Of a DNA stretch of 58,914 nucleotides, positions 17,223-26,391 are shown in pieces. Numbering within the stretch: the stretch's first letter is position 1; every line of letters starts with the position of its first letter. Source of the DNA: Synergistaceae bacterium (GTDB taxonomy: Bacteria; Synergistota; Synergistia; Synergistales; Synergistaceae). Under the pieces are notes generated by a model. That model was not told where the DNA came from and made no database searches. It worked only from the letters and a program-made list of their open reading frames with translations. Location of the stretch: positions 1-58,914 of the forward strand of contig JAUNJZ010000012.1 in NCBI GenBank assembly GCA_030533085.1, in the 5' to 3' direction. The position numbers were made by a program, and so were the translations under genes.

Positions 17223-19000
17223 AATTCGGCACTCTGACTTTGAAAAAAAAGATAGCCATTCTCATAACCTCGGCGGTATTCGTCATAGGCGTCGCAGCCT
17301 GGCTCATACTCTACCGGACGGAAAGAAACGACAGCATAGAATACACACAGACAATGCTGTCGCGCTACCTTGACCTGATGGCCCTCTCCGGCGAGAAGGG
17401 GGGCGCGGAAGAGGTGAAGGAGCTATCCGATATATGGACGGCTCTCTACCCCGACGGCCGCGTCACCGTCGTCAGCATTACCGGCGACGTGCTGCTCGAT
17501 ACGAAGGCCGACCCGTCGCGGATGGAAAATCACTACACACGCGGCGAGGTCATGGCGGCCTTTGCTGACGGCGAAGGCTCGGAGCTGCGCTACAGCAAGA
17601 CCCAGCGCGAATGGCAGATATACATGGCGAAGCGCGTCACACTCCCAGACGCCTCTGAAAAGGCCTTTGTCGTGCGCCTCTCATACCCTGTGGCGAAGCT
17701 CTCCGGCCTGATAAAAAACGTCACGCTTCCGTTCATCAAATACTTTTCGCTCCTGCTGATATTTGTCTGGCTCGGAACATACCTACTGCTGCGCCTGATA
17801 ATGAAGCCGCTCAACTCTCTGAGCCGCGCCGCCTCGCTGATAGCGCGCGGCGAACCGGCGCGCTTCCCGATAACGGACGACGGCGAAATACAGGAGCTGT
17901 CAAAGACGCTGAACTACATGCGGGATTCTCTGCAAAAGAGCATTCTTGAAGCGCGCGAACGCAAAGAGGAGCTGGCCCAGCTTGTCGGAGCGCTGCCGAT
18001 AGGCGTCATACTGATCGACGACGACAGGAAAATCCGCTACATAAACCAGGCTGCGGGGGCAATAATATGCGGAAGCGCGGAGCTGCCTGCGCGCGGCTCC
18101 TCAGTCGAGCTGATACTGCCCTCACGCGAGCTGTACCAGATGCTGGATGAGGAGGACGCGAAAAAGACGCTCTCCATAATGCGCGGCGGCACGGCGGCGA
18201 TGCTTGTTGAGGCGACAACGCTGATACTCCCGCGCGGCAGACTTATCGTCCTTCAGGATCTCACGGAAAAGCTGCGCCTTGAAGAGCTGCGGCGCGACTT
18301 TTTCATCGACGCCGGACATGAATTCCAGACGCCGCTGACAATAATCCGCACCGGGCTGGAGCTGCTGAAAGGCTCGCCTGCGATGAAATCCCCCGGCAGC
18401 GCCGAAGAGGCGGAGACGATAGAAAGCCTTCTGCGCCAGCAGGAGAGGATAAGCGGACTTGTGGACGACCTGCTGCTGCTTGTGCGGCTTGATTCCGCTC
18501 CCGCCTCGCGCGCGACGGAAAAAATCAGCCTTGCGGAGCTGGCGCGCGATATAGCGGAGGAGCTGTCAGCGCTTCCGCGCGGCGAAGATATTGAAATAGA
18601 AATATCCGCCCCCGAAGAGGCGGCAGTCAGCGGCATATACGGCGACCTGCGCCGCGCCCTCTTCAACCTGATGGAAAACGCGCAGAAATATATACAGAGC
18701 GAAAATAAATCAGGGGGAAAGATAAAAGTCTCCGTCGTCAAGGCCGGCGAAAGCTGGAAAATCATAGTCGACGACAACGGCCCCGGAGTGCCGGAGGAAG
18801 AACGGAAGCTGATATTTGAACGTTTCCGCCGCGGCGACAGTCACAGGGCGCGCCGGAAAAAGAGCGGCGGCTACGGGCTGGGGCTATCCATATCGCGCCG
18901 CGTGGCGGAGCGTCACGGCGGCTCGCTGGAGCTGGGGGATTCGGAGCTTGGCGGCGCGGCCTTCGTGATCAGCCTGCCTGAATGCTCAGGAAGCCGCTGA
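17219..19000 (+). CDS. phoR: Phosphate sensor histidine kinase PhoR
   Basis: A 593-residue membrane kinase with TM1 (about residues 11-32), an extracytoplasmic sensor of about 130 residues, TM2 (about 170-195), HAMP, a PAS domain (GALPIGVILIDDDRKIRYINQ, quoted in part), HisKA with phospho-His in GHEFQTPL (about 370), and HATPase with N-box NLMENAQKYI, G1 DDNGPGVP and G2 GGYGLGLSIS. The start is ATG 17219, overlapping the phoB stop (ATGA) with GGAGGAAGAG upstream. PAS-containing PhoR with a large sensor is the Bacillus-like arrangement. Confidence 0.9.
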   Translation: MKFGTLTLKKKIAILITSAVFVIGVAAWLILYRTERNDSIEYTQTMLSRYLDLMALSGEKGGAEEVKELSDIWTALYPDGRVTVVSITGDVLLDTKADPSRMENHYTRGEVMAAFADGEGSELRYSKTQREWQIYMAKRVTLPDASEKAFVVRLSYPVAKLSGLIKNVTLPFIKYFSLLLIFVWLGTYLLLRLIMKPLNSLSRAASLIARGEPARFPITDDGEIQELSKTLNYMRDSLQKSILEARERKEELAQLVGALPIGVILIDDDRKIRYINQAAGAIICGSAELPARGSSVELILPSRELYQMLDEEDAKKTLSIMRGGTAAMLVEATTLILPRGRLIVLQDLTEKLRLEELRRDFFIDAGHEFQTPLTIIRTGLELLKGSPAMKSPGSAEEAETIESLLRQQERISGLVDDLLLLVRLDSAPASRATEKISLAELARDIAEELSALPRGEDIEIEISAPEEAAVSGIYGDLRRALFNLMENAQKYIQSENKSGGKIKVSVVKAGESWKIIVDDNGPGVPEEERKLIFERFRRGDSHRARRKKSGGYGLGLSISRRVAERHGGSLELGDSELGGAAFVISLPECSGSR

Positions 19001-19031
19001 GCGTAAGCGAAATGATTTAACCTGCGCTTCC

Positions 19032-19499
19032 TTAAAAGAAAATATCTATAACCGACGACGTATCGCGGCTCTCTCCTGTAAAAGTGTCTATCAGCAGAGA
19101 GCCGCGCACTATATAGGCGCGCCACGCCAGCGCGCGCCCGGAATCGAGAAAGAAAAGCTCCGCCGAGCGAAGGCCGCGCCTCCAGCCGCGCGCCTCTTCC
19201 GGCGAAGCGGCCGTCTCCGCGACAGCCTCCGCCTCCGCAGGCGACAGCTTGACCGGCAGCTCACGCGCCGCGGCCGGCAGCTCCGGCGCGGCGCAAAGCT
19301 TCACCCTGCCGTCACAGGAAGTGGCTCTGCCGCTGGAAGCGTCCACCAGCACGGTTTTCGTCGTAAGCTTCACCCGCGTCAAAAGGCCGCGCTCCATGAT
19401 ATTTACCGGCAGCAGATAGACGGGGGAGAGCAGGACTTCGTCTCCGGCCTCGGGGAAAATTTTAAGAGGAAGAAAAAGTTCGGGGCGATCATTCACCAT
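19032..19499 (-). CDS. Hypothetical protein downstream of SRP RNA
   Basis: A 155-residue protein I do not recognise. It has no signal peptide or membrane helix. The N-terminal half is a run of alternating hydrophobic residues suggestive of beta strands (EVLLSPVYLLPVNIM, VKLTTKTVLVDASSG), and the middle is Ala/Glu-rich (PAEAEAVAETAASPEEA). A clear GGGAGG lies 5 bases before the ATG, which supports translation. It lies 33 bases downstream of the SRP RNA on the same strand and converges with phoR. Confidence 0.65.
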   Translation of the reverse strand: MVNDRPELFLPLKIFPEAGDEVLLSPVYLLPVNIMERGLLTRVKLTTKTVLVDASSGRATSCDGRVKLCAAPELPAAARELPVKLSPAEAEAVAETAASPEEARGWRRGLRSAELFFLDSGRALAWRAYIVRGSLLIDTFTGESRDTSSVIDIFF

Positions 19500-19531
19500 G
19501 GCTGCCTCCCAATAATAAAATGCGCCCTTTG

Positions 19532-19637
19532 CAGGAACTCCAGCACCCCCATGGCGCCCGCAAGATTCCGCTTATCGCTGCTTCCTTCCGGACCTGACGA
19601 GGTTCACGGGCTCACGCCGCATGGGACTGGAGTCCCT
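19532..19637 (-). ncRNA. ffs: Signal recognition particle RNA, small bacterial type (4.5S)
   Basis: The minus strand contains the universally conserved SRP domain IV core GTCAGGTCCGGAAGGAAGCA near the apex of a long hairpin. The outer arms pair (GGGACTCCAG near the 5' end with CTGGAGTTCC near the 3' end). The length of about 106 bases is that of the short 4.5S form without an Alu domain. The ends are approximate. It lies 35 bases downstream of tRNA-Ser and is probably co-transcribed with it. Confidence 0.95.
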
Positions 19638-19672
19638 GTAAAAGGCACACAAACGAGATTTGGGCATAAAAA

Positions 19673-19764
19673 TGGCGGAGAGGATGGGATTTGAACCCAT
19701 GGAAGAGTTTGACCCCTTCACTCACTTTCCAGGCGAGCTCCTTCGACCGCTCAGACACCTCTCC
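19673..19764 (-). tRNA. tRNA-Ser (GGA)
   Basis: On the minus strand the acceptor GGAGAGG pairs with CCTCTCC, followed by G and an encoded CCA. The anticodon stem CTCGC/GTGAG encloses loop CTGGAAA, giving anticodon GGA (serine). A long variable arm (about 15-20 bases, GGGGTC..ACTCTTCC) and the T-arm ATGGG-TTCAAAT-CCCAT confirm a type II tRNA. Total length is 92 bases including CCA. Confidence 0.97.
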
Positions 19765-19799
19765 GCATAGCCGCTCTCATGTCGCTATCGACGGAGGAC

Positions 19800-19828
19800 A
19801 TTATATCTTATTGCCCCGACGATGTCAA
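19800..19828 (-). promoter_or_regulatory. Consensus sigma70 promoter for tRNA-Ser / SRP RNA
   Basis: On the minus strand a perfect TTGACA (19828-19823), a 17-base spacer and a perfect TATAAT (19805-19800) lie 36 bases before the tRNA 5' end. This is the strength expected of a stable-RNA promoter. The rest of the gene-free stretch 19829-20108 holds only a doubtful 66-codon frame and nothing I can assign. Confidence 0.9.
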
Positions 19829-20108
19829 AAGCCGCGTAAAAGGAAAATCCCCTCTGAATTGCAAAAGTAACTGCCGCCCAAAAATCTTATATTCAGCCTC
19901 TCGCTTAGCTGTGCCGCAAATTCGCTGGAAAGAGAGACTGAACAATAAGACGTGCCGGATAAAATATACAAAAATTTGACAGCCGACACTATTACATATG
20001 CTTATTGTTAGCTTGTCTTATGTTGATAACGGTTTAGCGAGCATGCCTTTTATCGTTCTGATTTCAATTCAGCGTGACTGGGCCGGAGAGGGAGTTTTTA
20101 TCGCGGCG

Positions 20109-20861
20109 CTATCCCCTGGCTTTATCGACGACCGCTTTGAAGAGCGAAGCCTGTACGCCGTCTTCTCCTGCCAGGCATTCCGGATGCCACTGTACGCCGA
20201 CGGCGTATTTAGCCTCTGGAAGCCACAGCGCCTCGATGATCCCGTCCTCTGTCCGCGCCGCCGCCTCCGCACCGTGGCCGAGGCTTTCGACGGCCTGATG
20301 GTGCATTGAATTTACCTTCAGCCTTTTGCCGTTGTGGCCGGGGAAGATCTGCGGCGTCAGGATGTTTACGTCGTGGACATAGCCTTTTACGACGTCGGGG
20401 CGGCTGTGCAGCTTCCAGCTTTCGTTCAGCGCCGGCAGATGCTGGGCGAGGCTGCCGCCAAGCGCGACGTTCAGCAGCTGGCAGCCACGGCATATTCCGA
20501 GCAGCGGCCGCTCTTTTTCAAGGACCTCGCGGCAGAGAGCGAGTTCAAAGCGGTCGCGCTCGATATTCGGGGCTATGCTTCCCTTGTCCTCCGCGCCGTA
20601 CAGCGCTGGGGAGATGTCGCTTCCGCCCGCGAATACGAAGCCGTCGAGCTTTGAGACTATCGTCTTTATCTCCGCCGCGTCGTCAGTTGCCGTCAGCGGA
20701 AGAGGGAGTCCGCCCGCTTCGCGCACGCACGAGATTATCTTTTCCGTCAGCACCGAAAGGAGCCAGAAGTAAGCGAGCGATTCTTTGTCCATATCGGCAA
20801 GCGCTCTTTCTGAATAGACATGTCTGAACGGCGCTGTCGGTATTCCGATAAGAGGTCTCAT
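20109..20861 (-). CDS. Class I glutamine amidotransferase-like hydrolase (peptidase C26, PuuD-like)
   Basis: A 250-residue protein with the C26 fold: nucleophile elbow LGICRGCQLLNVALGG (Cys at about residue 122), oxyanion/substrate loop FAGGSDISPALYG and catalytic His-Glu in GVQWHPE (about 222-224). PuuD and relatives hydrolyse gamma-glutamyl amides such as gamma-Glu-GABA. It begins 65 bases after ugd on the same strand, so it may be the tail of the arn transcript, but a functional link with lipid A modification is not obvious. The exact substrate is unknown. Confidence 0.85.
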   Translation of the reverse strand: MRPLIGIPTAPFRHVYSERALADMDKESLAYFWLLSVLTEKIISCVREAGGLPLPLTATDDAAEIKTIVSKLDGFVFAGGSDISPALYGAEDKGSIAPNIERDRFELALCREVLEKERPLLGICRGCQLLNVALGGSLAQHLPALNESWKLHSRPDVVKGYVHDVNILTPQIFPGHNGKRLKVNSMHHQAVESLGHGAEAAARTEDGIIEALWLPEAKYAVGVQWHPECLAGEDGVQASLFKAVVDKARG

Positions 20862-20925
20862 TTTTTCAATCTTCCTCCGTTGTGTTCTCTGAATTTTATT
20901 ATCGCGACGTTAAGCGGCGGCGCGG

Positions 20926-22257
20926 CTAATGGCCGGGGCGCATATTGCGGCCGATGCAGTAATATTCAAAGCCAAGCCCGCGCATTTTTTCCGGGTCGCA
21001 GATGTTGCGGCCGTCGAAGACGATTTTCTGCTTCATCAGCCTGCCGAGCCTTTCCCAGTCGGCCTCCCTGAACTGTGGCCATTCCGTTACGATAACGGCG
21101 CAGTCTGCGCCGGCGGCCAGCGCTTCAATGTCTTCCGCGTAGCTGACGTTCTCCGGCAGCAGCTGACGCGCCTCATCCATCGCAATCGGGTCGTATGCGC
21201 GCACCGCGGCTCCGCGGTTGAGCAGGCCGCGTATCAGCGTTATGGAGGGGGCCTCGCGCATGTCGTTTGTATGCGGCTTGAAGGCCAGCCCCATTATCGC
21301 CGCGCATATTCCCTCCATGTCGCCGCCGAAACGATCGCGCATCATGATGTGAAGCAGTTCCTTCTGTTTGCGGTTCACCTTCGCCACGGCGGAGGCGAGC
21401 GTCATGTCAAGCCCCTGTCCCTCGCCGATGTAGCAGAGCGCCTGCACGTCCTTGGGAAAGCAGGAGCCGCCGTAGCCGCAGCCGGCGTTGAGGAAAAATT
21501 CGCCTATACGGCGGTCGGAGGCCATTCCCTCTTTTACGGAGATGACGTCCGCGCCGACCTTGTCGCAGAGCTGCGCTATCTCGTTCATGAAGCTGATGCG
21601 CGCCGCGAGCATCGTGTTCGCCGCATATTTGGTGATCTCCGCCGAGGCCGGGTCCATGAAGATTATCTTTTCCTCTCCTGCGAAGGGGCGGTAAAGCTCG
21701 CGCATTACCGCGCGCGCCTCTTCGGAGGCCGCTCCTATCACTATCCGATCCGGGTGCATACAGTCCTCTATAGCCATTCCCTCTTTGAGAAATTCCGGGT
21801 TTGAGAGCACTTCGAGATTTATCTTTTCAAGGCCGCGCTCGCGCAGATGGTTTCTGATACGTTTGCAGAGCAGCGTGCCGGTGCCGACGGGGACGGTAGA
21901 TTTGACGACTATGTAGCAGGAGTGCGACAGCTCCGAGCCGATATCGTCTATGGCGGAAAGCACCTGCGCGAGATCCGCGCGTCCGTCGTCCGCAGGCGGG
22001 GTGCCGACCGCGATGAAGCATAGCTGCGTCCCATCAAGGCCGTCTTTTATTCTGGTGGAAAAGATGAGACGCCCCTCGCGCCGGTTTTTCTCGATCAGCT
22101 CGTCAAGGCCGGGTTCGTAGATGGGGCTGACGCCTCTGTTGAGCTTTTCTATACGTTCCTCGTCGATATCGACGCAGCATACTGAGTTTCCCTTTTCCGC
22201 AAAGCAGACGCCGGTGACCAGTCCGACGTAACCTGTTCCAACAACGCATATTTTCAT
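20926..22257 (-). CDS. ugd: UDP-glucose 6-dehydrogenase
   Basis: A 443-residue enzyme oxidising UDP-glucose to UDP-glucuronate, the first step towards UDP-L-Ara4N. It has the N-terminal NAD site VVGTGYVGLVTGVCFAEKG, the middle dimerisation helix and the catalytic GCGYGGSCFPKDVQAL with the nucleophilic Cys (about residue 260). The C-terminal domain contains GLAFKPHTNDMREAPS. Placement at the end of the arn genes supplies the UDP-GlcA that ArnA decarboxylates. Confidence 0.95.
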   Translation of the reverse strand: MKICVVGTGYVGLVTGVCFAEKGNSVCCVDIDEERIEKLNRGVSPIYEPGLDELIEKNRREGRLIFSTRIKDGLDGTQLCFIAVGTPPADDGRADLAQVLSAIDDIGSELSHSCYIVVKSTVPVGTGTLLCKRIRNHLRERGLEKINLEVLSNPEFLKEGMAIEDCMHPDRIVIGAASEEARAVMRELYRPFAGEEKIIFMDPASAEITKYAANTMLAARISFMNEIAQLCDKVGADVISVKEGMASDRRIGEFFLNAGCGYGGSCFPKDVQALCYIGEGQGLDMTLASAVAKVNRKQKELLHIMMRDRFGGDMEGICAAIMGLAFKPHTNDMREAPSITLIRGLLNRGAAVRAYDPIAMDEARQLLPENVSYAEDIEALAAGADCAVIVTEWPQFREADWERLGRLMKQKIVFDGRNICDPEKMRGLGFEYYCIGRNMRPGH

Positions 22258-22272
22258 TGTCTGTTTCTCCTG

Positions 22273-22647
22273 TCAGCTTTTGGCGGCGAGCAGCGTTATC
22301 CCGGCCAGGATAAGCGCCATGCCGCCGATCCGCATAATTGTTATTTTTTCATGAAATATAAAAAAGCCTATCGCAAGCAACAGCAGATAGACGACGCCGG
22401 ACATAAGCGGGTATGCCAGCGTCAGCTCGGCGCGCGACAGCGCGGCGGCCATAAAAAAGAAGGATATCCCGAAGAGCCCCAGGCCGAGGAGGATCCACGG
22501 ATTGAGGGCTATTTTCAGAAATGCTCCGACGAGGCCGGATGAAAACATTTCGCTGTCGCCGCCGTAAGCATGCTTCATGACGCTGCTGCCGAGCGCGTTT
22601 GTCGCGGCGGAGGCAAGTATAAGGGCTAGAGTTATCTTATCCGGCAT
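22273..22647 (-). CDS. arnE: SMR-family undecaprenyl-P-L-Ara4N flippase subunit (ArnE-like)
   Basis: A 124-residue protein with four predicted helices of the small multidrug resistance/EamA type. It overlaps the arnD 3' end by 11 bases. In enterobacteria ArnE and ArnF together flip undecaprenyl-phosphate-Ara4N across the inner membrane; here only one such gene is present, so a homodimer is inferred. Assignment to ArnE rather than a general SMR pump rests on context. Confidence 0.75.
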   Translation of the reverse strand: MPDKITLALILASAATNALGSSVMKHAYGGDSEMFSSGLVGAFLKIALNPWILLGLGLFGISFFFMAAALSRAELTLAYPLMSGVVYLLLLAIGFFIFHEKITIMRIGGMALILAGITLLAAKS

Positions 22648-23536
22648 TTTTATTCTCCTTCGACTGCACGGCGAGCATTCCCGCCCGTCCCGTCAGCCTT
22701 CCGTTTTCTATTTTTCCGCGCGGAAGCGGCGCTTCATCCGCGTATTGAGCGAGTGTGCGGAATTCCGTTCCGAGCGCCTTTGCCATGTTGAGGAAGTTTT
22801 CAAATACCGTGAGCTTTGATATTCCTTCCATCTCCGCGTGGACTGTGAGGACGTTCCATTCCTCTGTCATTCCGTCAAGCCAGCATTTCGGCAAGGTCAC
22901 GTCGTCGATTCCCGGCAGTCCGTATATCTCGTCCATCGTCGGCAGCGTCGTCGGTATCTGCGGCACGCCGTATTCTATCCCCTCGAATACCGGCATGAAA
23001 GGGGCGAAGCCGCGCACGTCGCTCGCGTAGTGAAGAGCCAGCTCATGCTCCGCCTCCAGCACAGCGTGCGAAAGCTGCCAGCCCGGCGCTGCGGCGGAGC
23101 AGGGCTTCGCGCCGCACAGCTCTGTGTAAAGCTCTTCCGCGCGGCGATAGAGTTCAAGGTATTCTTGCTTTGATATCTTCGCGAGGCAGTCCTGCACGTA
23201 TACATGATCCCAGGCATGTATGCCCACGTCGTGCCCTTCGGCGGCGGCGCGCGCAGCGATGTCGGGGGCGGAGGGCACTATCAGCGGCGCGGGCAGCAGC
23301 GTACCGTACAGCAGCGTCTTGAGGCCGTAGGTCGACGGCGCCTTCGTGCGCAGCATTTTGGAGATGAAGCCGGGGCGAAAGATACGCCGTATCGCCTTTC
23401 CAGAATTGTCGGGGCCGAAGGAGAAGAAGATGCTGGCGCTGATCCCCTTTCTCCTGAAAAGGTCGAGCAGGCGCGGCACGCCTTCAAGGTAGCCGCGCAG
23501 CGTATCAACGTCGACCTTGACGGCAAGCCGCGTCAT
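22637..23536 (-). CDS. arnD: 4-deoxy-4-formamido-L-arabinose-P-undecaprenol deformylase ArnD
   Basis: A 299-residue polysaccharide-deacetylase-fold enzyme with the ArnD hallmarks VDVDTLRGYLEGVPRLLDL, ISASIFFSFGPDNSGKA, GIHAWDH (metal His), CSAAAPGWQ, QIPTTLPTMDE and TVHAEMEG. It removes the formyl group from undecaprenyl-P-Ara4FN. The alignment with the enterobacterial protein, recalled from memory, is close along the full length. It touches the ArnA decarboxylase stop. Confidence 0.93.
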   Translation of the reverse strand: MTRLAVKVDVDTLRGYLEGVPRLLDLFRRKGISASIFFSFGPDNSGKAIRRIFRPGFISKMLRTKAPSTYGLKTLLYGTLLPAPLIVPSAPDIAARAAAEGHDVGIHAWDHVYVQDCLAKISKQEYLELYRRAEELYTELCGAKPCSAAAPGWQLSHAVLEAEHELALHYASDVRGFAPFMPVFEGIEYGVPQIPTTLPTMDEIYGLPGIDDVTLPKCWLDGMTEEWNVLTVHAEMEGISKLTVFENFLNMAKALGTEFRTLAQYADEAPLPRGKIENGRLTGRAGMLAVQSKENKNAG

Positions 23537-24558
23537 TATTCAGCCTCGCGCTCGGCGTACCACTTTACAGTCCGGTGAAGCAGCTCGCGCATTCCGGTCT
23601 CCGGCTTCCAGCCCAGCCGGCTTTCCATCTTTCTGACGGAGGGAACGCGGTTTTGCATGTCGTCGTAGCTCTTGCCGTAGTATGTGGAGGCGGGGATGAT
23701 TTCAAGCTCCGTCGCCTCAGCCGCCTCGCGGAAATTCGGAAATTTTTTCGCCTCGTTGATGAGCAGCTCCGCCAGCTCTTTCACCGAGTAGTTGTTGGCG
23801 GGGTTGCCGATGTTGAATATCTCTCCGTCGGCCTTTCCGTTTTTATTTTCGATTATCGCCATGAGCCCCTTGATCCCGTCTCCGACCCATGTGAAGCTGC
23901 GGCGCTGCTCTCCGCCGTTTACGAGCGATATCCGGCGGCGGTGCAGGATATCGTAAAGCATCTGAGTTACGGAACGGGCCTGGCGCTCCTCCGCGTCTTT
24001 GAAGCTGTCAAGGCGCGGCCCTACCCAGTTGAAGGGGCGGAAGAGCGTATAGCGCAGATCCTGCTCCTGCCCGTAGGCCATTATCATTCTGTCCATCATC
24101 TGTTTGGAGCAGCTGTATATCCAGCGCATTTTAACGATAGGGCCGGTCGTGAGGGGGCTTTCGTCCTCTTTCAGCTCGCTGTCGCCGCTCATTCCGTAGA
24201 CCTCCGATGTGGATGGGAATATTATCCGTTTGCCATGCTTCGCGCAGAGACGCACCATTTTGAGATTCTGCTCAAAGTCCAGCTCGAATGTCCAGACGGG
24301 CTTTTTGATGTAGCAGGCTGGGCGGGCTATGCCGGCCAGCGGAATGACGGCATCGGCCTTTATCACCTCGGCCTCAATCAGCTCATTGTCCCTGAATATA
24401 TCTCCGCGGCGGAATGTGAAGCGGCTCTTTCCCTCAAAGGGTGCGAGATTAGAGGAGGCGACGTCGAAGCCGCTGACCTCCCAGTCGCTTTCCGCCAGAA
24501 TATTCTCCAGCAGATGAGTTCCGATAAATCCGTTTATTCCGGTTATAAAAAGTCTCAT
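23536..24558 (-). CDS. UDP-glucuronate oxidative decarboxylase (ArnA C-terminal half as a separate gene)
   Basis: A 340-residue short-chain dehydrogenase/epimerase with NAD site ITGINGFIGTHLLENIL, catalytic Ser/Thr in FPSTSEVYG and the Tyr-x-x-x-Lys in YSCSKQMMD. RPFNWVGPRLD is highly characteristic of the ArnA dehydrogenase domain. It produces UDP-4-keto-pentose. In E. coli this is fused to the formyltransferase; here it is a separate gene whose ATG overlaps the formyltransferase stop by 4 bases. Confidence 0.92.
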   Translation of the reverse strand: MRLFITGINGFIGTHLLENILAESDWEVSGFDVASSNLAPFEGKSRFTFRRGDIFRDNELIEAEVIKADAVIPLAGIARPACYIKKPVWTFELDFEQNLKMVRLCAKHGKRIIFPSTSEVYGMSGDSELKEDESPLTTGPIVKMRWIYSCSKQMMDRMIMAYGQEQDLRYTLFRPFNWVGPRLDSFKDAEERQARSVTQMLYDILHRRRISLVNGGEQRRSFTWVGDGIKGLMAIIENKNGKADGEIFNIGNPANNYSVKELAELLINEAKKFPNFREAAEATELEIIPASTYYGKSYDDMQNRVPSVRKMESRLGWKPETGMRELLHRTVKWYAEREAE

Positions 24559-25433
24559 GATAGAACCTCTCTCTCCTCTTTCTCTTCAGCTTCCAGCTCT
24601 GTCACTTGCAGCAGTCCGTCTCCCGTTCCCAGCAGGAGCGGCTCGCGGCTGACTATCTCCCCCGGACGCGCTTTGCCTTCCGCGGGAAGCGCCCTCCATA
24701 TATAATATTTCTTTCCGTCCAGCTCTGTAAAGGCCCCCGGAAATGGGCGCGTCAGCGCGCGCACAAGATTATATATCTCCACGGCGCTTTTATTCCAGTC
24801 TATTTCTCCGTCGGCCGGGCGGCGGCGGCCGAAGTATGTCGCCTCGGCCTCATCCTGCGGAACTCGCGGCGCCCTTCCGGCCTCAAGCTCCGGCAGCCGC
24901 CGCGCTAATATCAGACGCGCGGCCTCCGCCACCTTGAGAAAAACGTCGTGCGCCGTGTCGCTGAACTCTATCGGCACAGCCTGTTGGTCTACAATGTCGC
25001 CGCGGTCGGCCTGTTCCGTCATTACATGCAGCGTAGCCCCCGTCTCCCTTTCGCCGTTGAGCACGGCCCAGTTGACGCAGGCGCGTCCGCGGTATTTCGG
25101 CAGCAGCGCGCCGTGAATGTTGTATGCTCCGAGGCGCGGGATGTCGAGCGCCGCCTTCGGTATCAGCGCGCGGTAATAGAAGGAAAAGAGAAGCTCCGGC
25201 TCAAGCGAGCTGATATATTTTATTTCGGCCTCGTCTATTTTCGGAGGCTTACGCACAGGAATGCCGGCGGAGGCTGCGATATCCGCCGCCGACTGAAACC
25301 AGATGTTCTCCTCCGGGTCGTCCTCGTGGCTGTAGAGGCAGACTACATTCGCTCCGGCCTTTATCAGTTCGCGGAGGCAGAGCGCTCCGACCTCGCTGTA
25401 GGCGAAGAGGACTATCCTAGGCCTTTTCATCAT
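24555..25433 (-). CDS. UDP-L-Ara4N formyltransferase (ArnA N-terminal half as a separate gene)
   Basis: A 292-residue formyltransferase of the methionyl-tRNA formyltransferase fold. It has YNIHGALLPKYRGRACVNW with the catalytic Asn and His (about residues 101-103), and Asp in EQADRGDIVDQQ. It uses 10-formyl-THF to formylate UDP-Ara4N. The length is that of the stand-alone ArnA N-terminal half. Two ATGs are adjacent after GGAGG; I kept the first. It overlaps arnC by 17 bases. Confidence 0.9.
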   Translation of the reverse strand: MMKRPRIVLFAYSEVGALCLRELIKAGANVVCLYSHEDDPEENIWFQSAADIAASAGIPVRKPPKIDEAEIKYISSLEPELLFSFYYRALIPKAALDIPRLGAYNIHGALLPKYRGRACVNWAVLNGERETGATLHVMTEQADRGDIVDQQAVPIEFSDTAHDVFLKVAEAARLILARRLPELEAGRAPRVPQDEAEATYFGRRRPADGEIDWNKSAVEIYNLVRALTRPFPGAFTELDGKKYYIWRALPAEGKARPGEIVSREPLLLGTGDGLLQVTELEAEEKEEREVLS

Positions 25434-26391
25434 CTTTTCCTCCGTGCTCGAATATTTTCCTCACGGAATAGCGCGGACGTTTGCTCACCTCGCGGTAGAT
25501 GCGGCCGATATACTCGCCGATGATGCCGAGCGAAAAGAGCGTTATCCCGCTGATAACGAACAGCGAGGCGTCGAATGCCTGTTCGAGGAAGGACTGCCAT
25601 GTCCCGATGCCGAGGAAGAGACGGCGCGCGAACATGTAAAAGAGCAGCAGGAAGGAGAGCGCGGAGAGAAGCATTCCCGCCATTGTCACGAGCTGCAGGG
25701 GGACGAGCGAGAAGCTCGTCATCAGGTCGAAGTTGAGGCGTATAAGCTGAAAGAGGCCGTACTTCGATTGTCCAAGCTCGCGCTCGCGGTGCGCCACCGG
25801 TATCTCTATGGGATCGACGGCGAATTTCTGCGCCAGCGCCGGAATGAATGTGGTGCTTTCGTGGCTTTGGTTGATTATATCGATGATGCGGCGGTCGTAG
25901 CCGCGCAGCATACAGCCGTAATCGCGTATCTTGAGCTTTGCGATGCGGTTTGTGAGCCTGTTTATGCACTTTGAGGCGACCTTGCGGAAAATCGGGTCCT
26001 GACGGCCGACGCGGTATGTGCCGACAACGTCGTGCCCCGCGTCCATCTGCTTCAGAATATTCGGTATTTCGGAGGGTGGATTCTGCAAATCCGCGTCCAG
26101 CGTGATTATCTTGCCGCCGCGCGAGTGGTCGAAACCCGCCATGATCGCCATGTGCTGGCCGAAATTGGCTCCGAGGTCTATGACGCGCACCTCCGGGCGG
26201 CTGATGTAAAAGTCGTAGAGTATCCCCATCGTCGAGTCGCGGCTGCCGTCGTTTATGAATATTATCTCGAAGCTGCGTCCGAGATTTTCCATCACCGGCC
26301 ACAGCTCTTCAAAAAGCCTGTGCAGCGATTCCTCCTCATTGTAGACGGGAATAACGACGGAAAGCTCCACCTCGCCGCCCTTCGTCAGCAT
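25417..26391 (-). CDS. arnC: Undecaprenyl-phosphate 4-deoxy-4-formamido-L-arabinose transferase ArnC
   Basis: A 324-residue GT2 glycosyltransferase with ELSVVIPVYNEEESLHRLF, IIFINDGSRDSTM, acidic motif ITLDADLQNPPSEI and DYGCMLRGYDRRII, followed by two C-terminal membrane helices (about residues 225-300). It transfers the formylated sugar to undecaprenyl phosphate on the cytoplasmic face. GGAGGT lies 7 bases before its ATG inside the end of arnB. Confidence 0.93.
   Translation of the reverse strand: MLTKGGEVELSVVIPVYNEEESLHRLFEELWPVMENLGRSFEIIFINDGSRDSTMGILYDFYISRPEVRVIDLGANFGQHMAIMAGFDHSRGGKIITLDADLQNPPSEIPNILKQMDAGHDVVGTYRVGRQDPIFRKVASKCINRLTNRIAKLKIRDYGCMLRGYDRRIIDIINQSHESTTFIPALAQKFAVDPIEIPVAHRERELGQSKYGLFQLIRLNFDLMTSFSLVPLQLVTMAGMLLSALSFLLLFYMFARRLFLGIGTWQSFLEQAFDASLFVISGITLFSLGIIGEYIGRIYREVSKRPRYSVRKIFEHGGKDDEKA

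Noticed and set aside
19779-19979. 66-codon plus-strand frame near tRNA-Ser
   Set aside because: It overlaps the tRNA promoter on the other strand and lacks a ribosome site.
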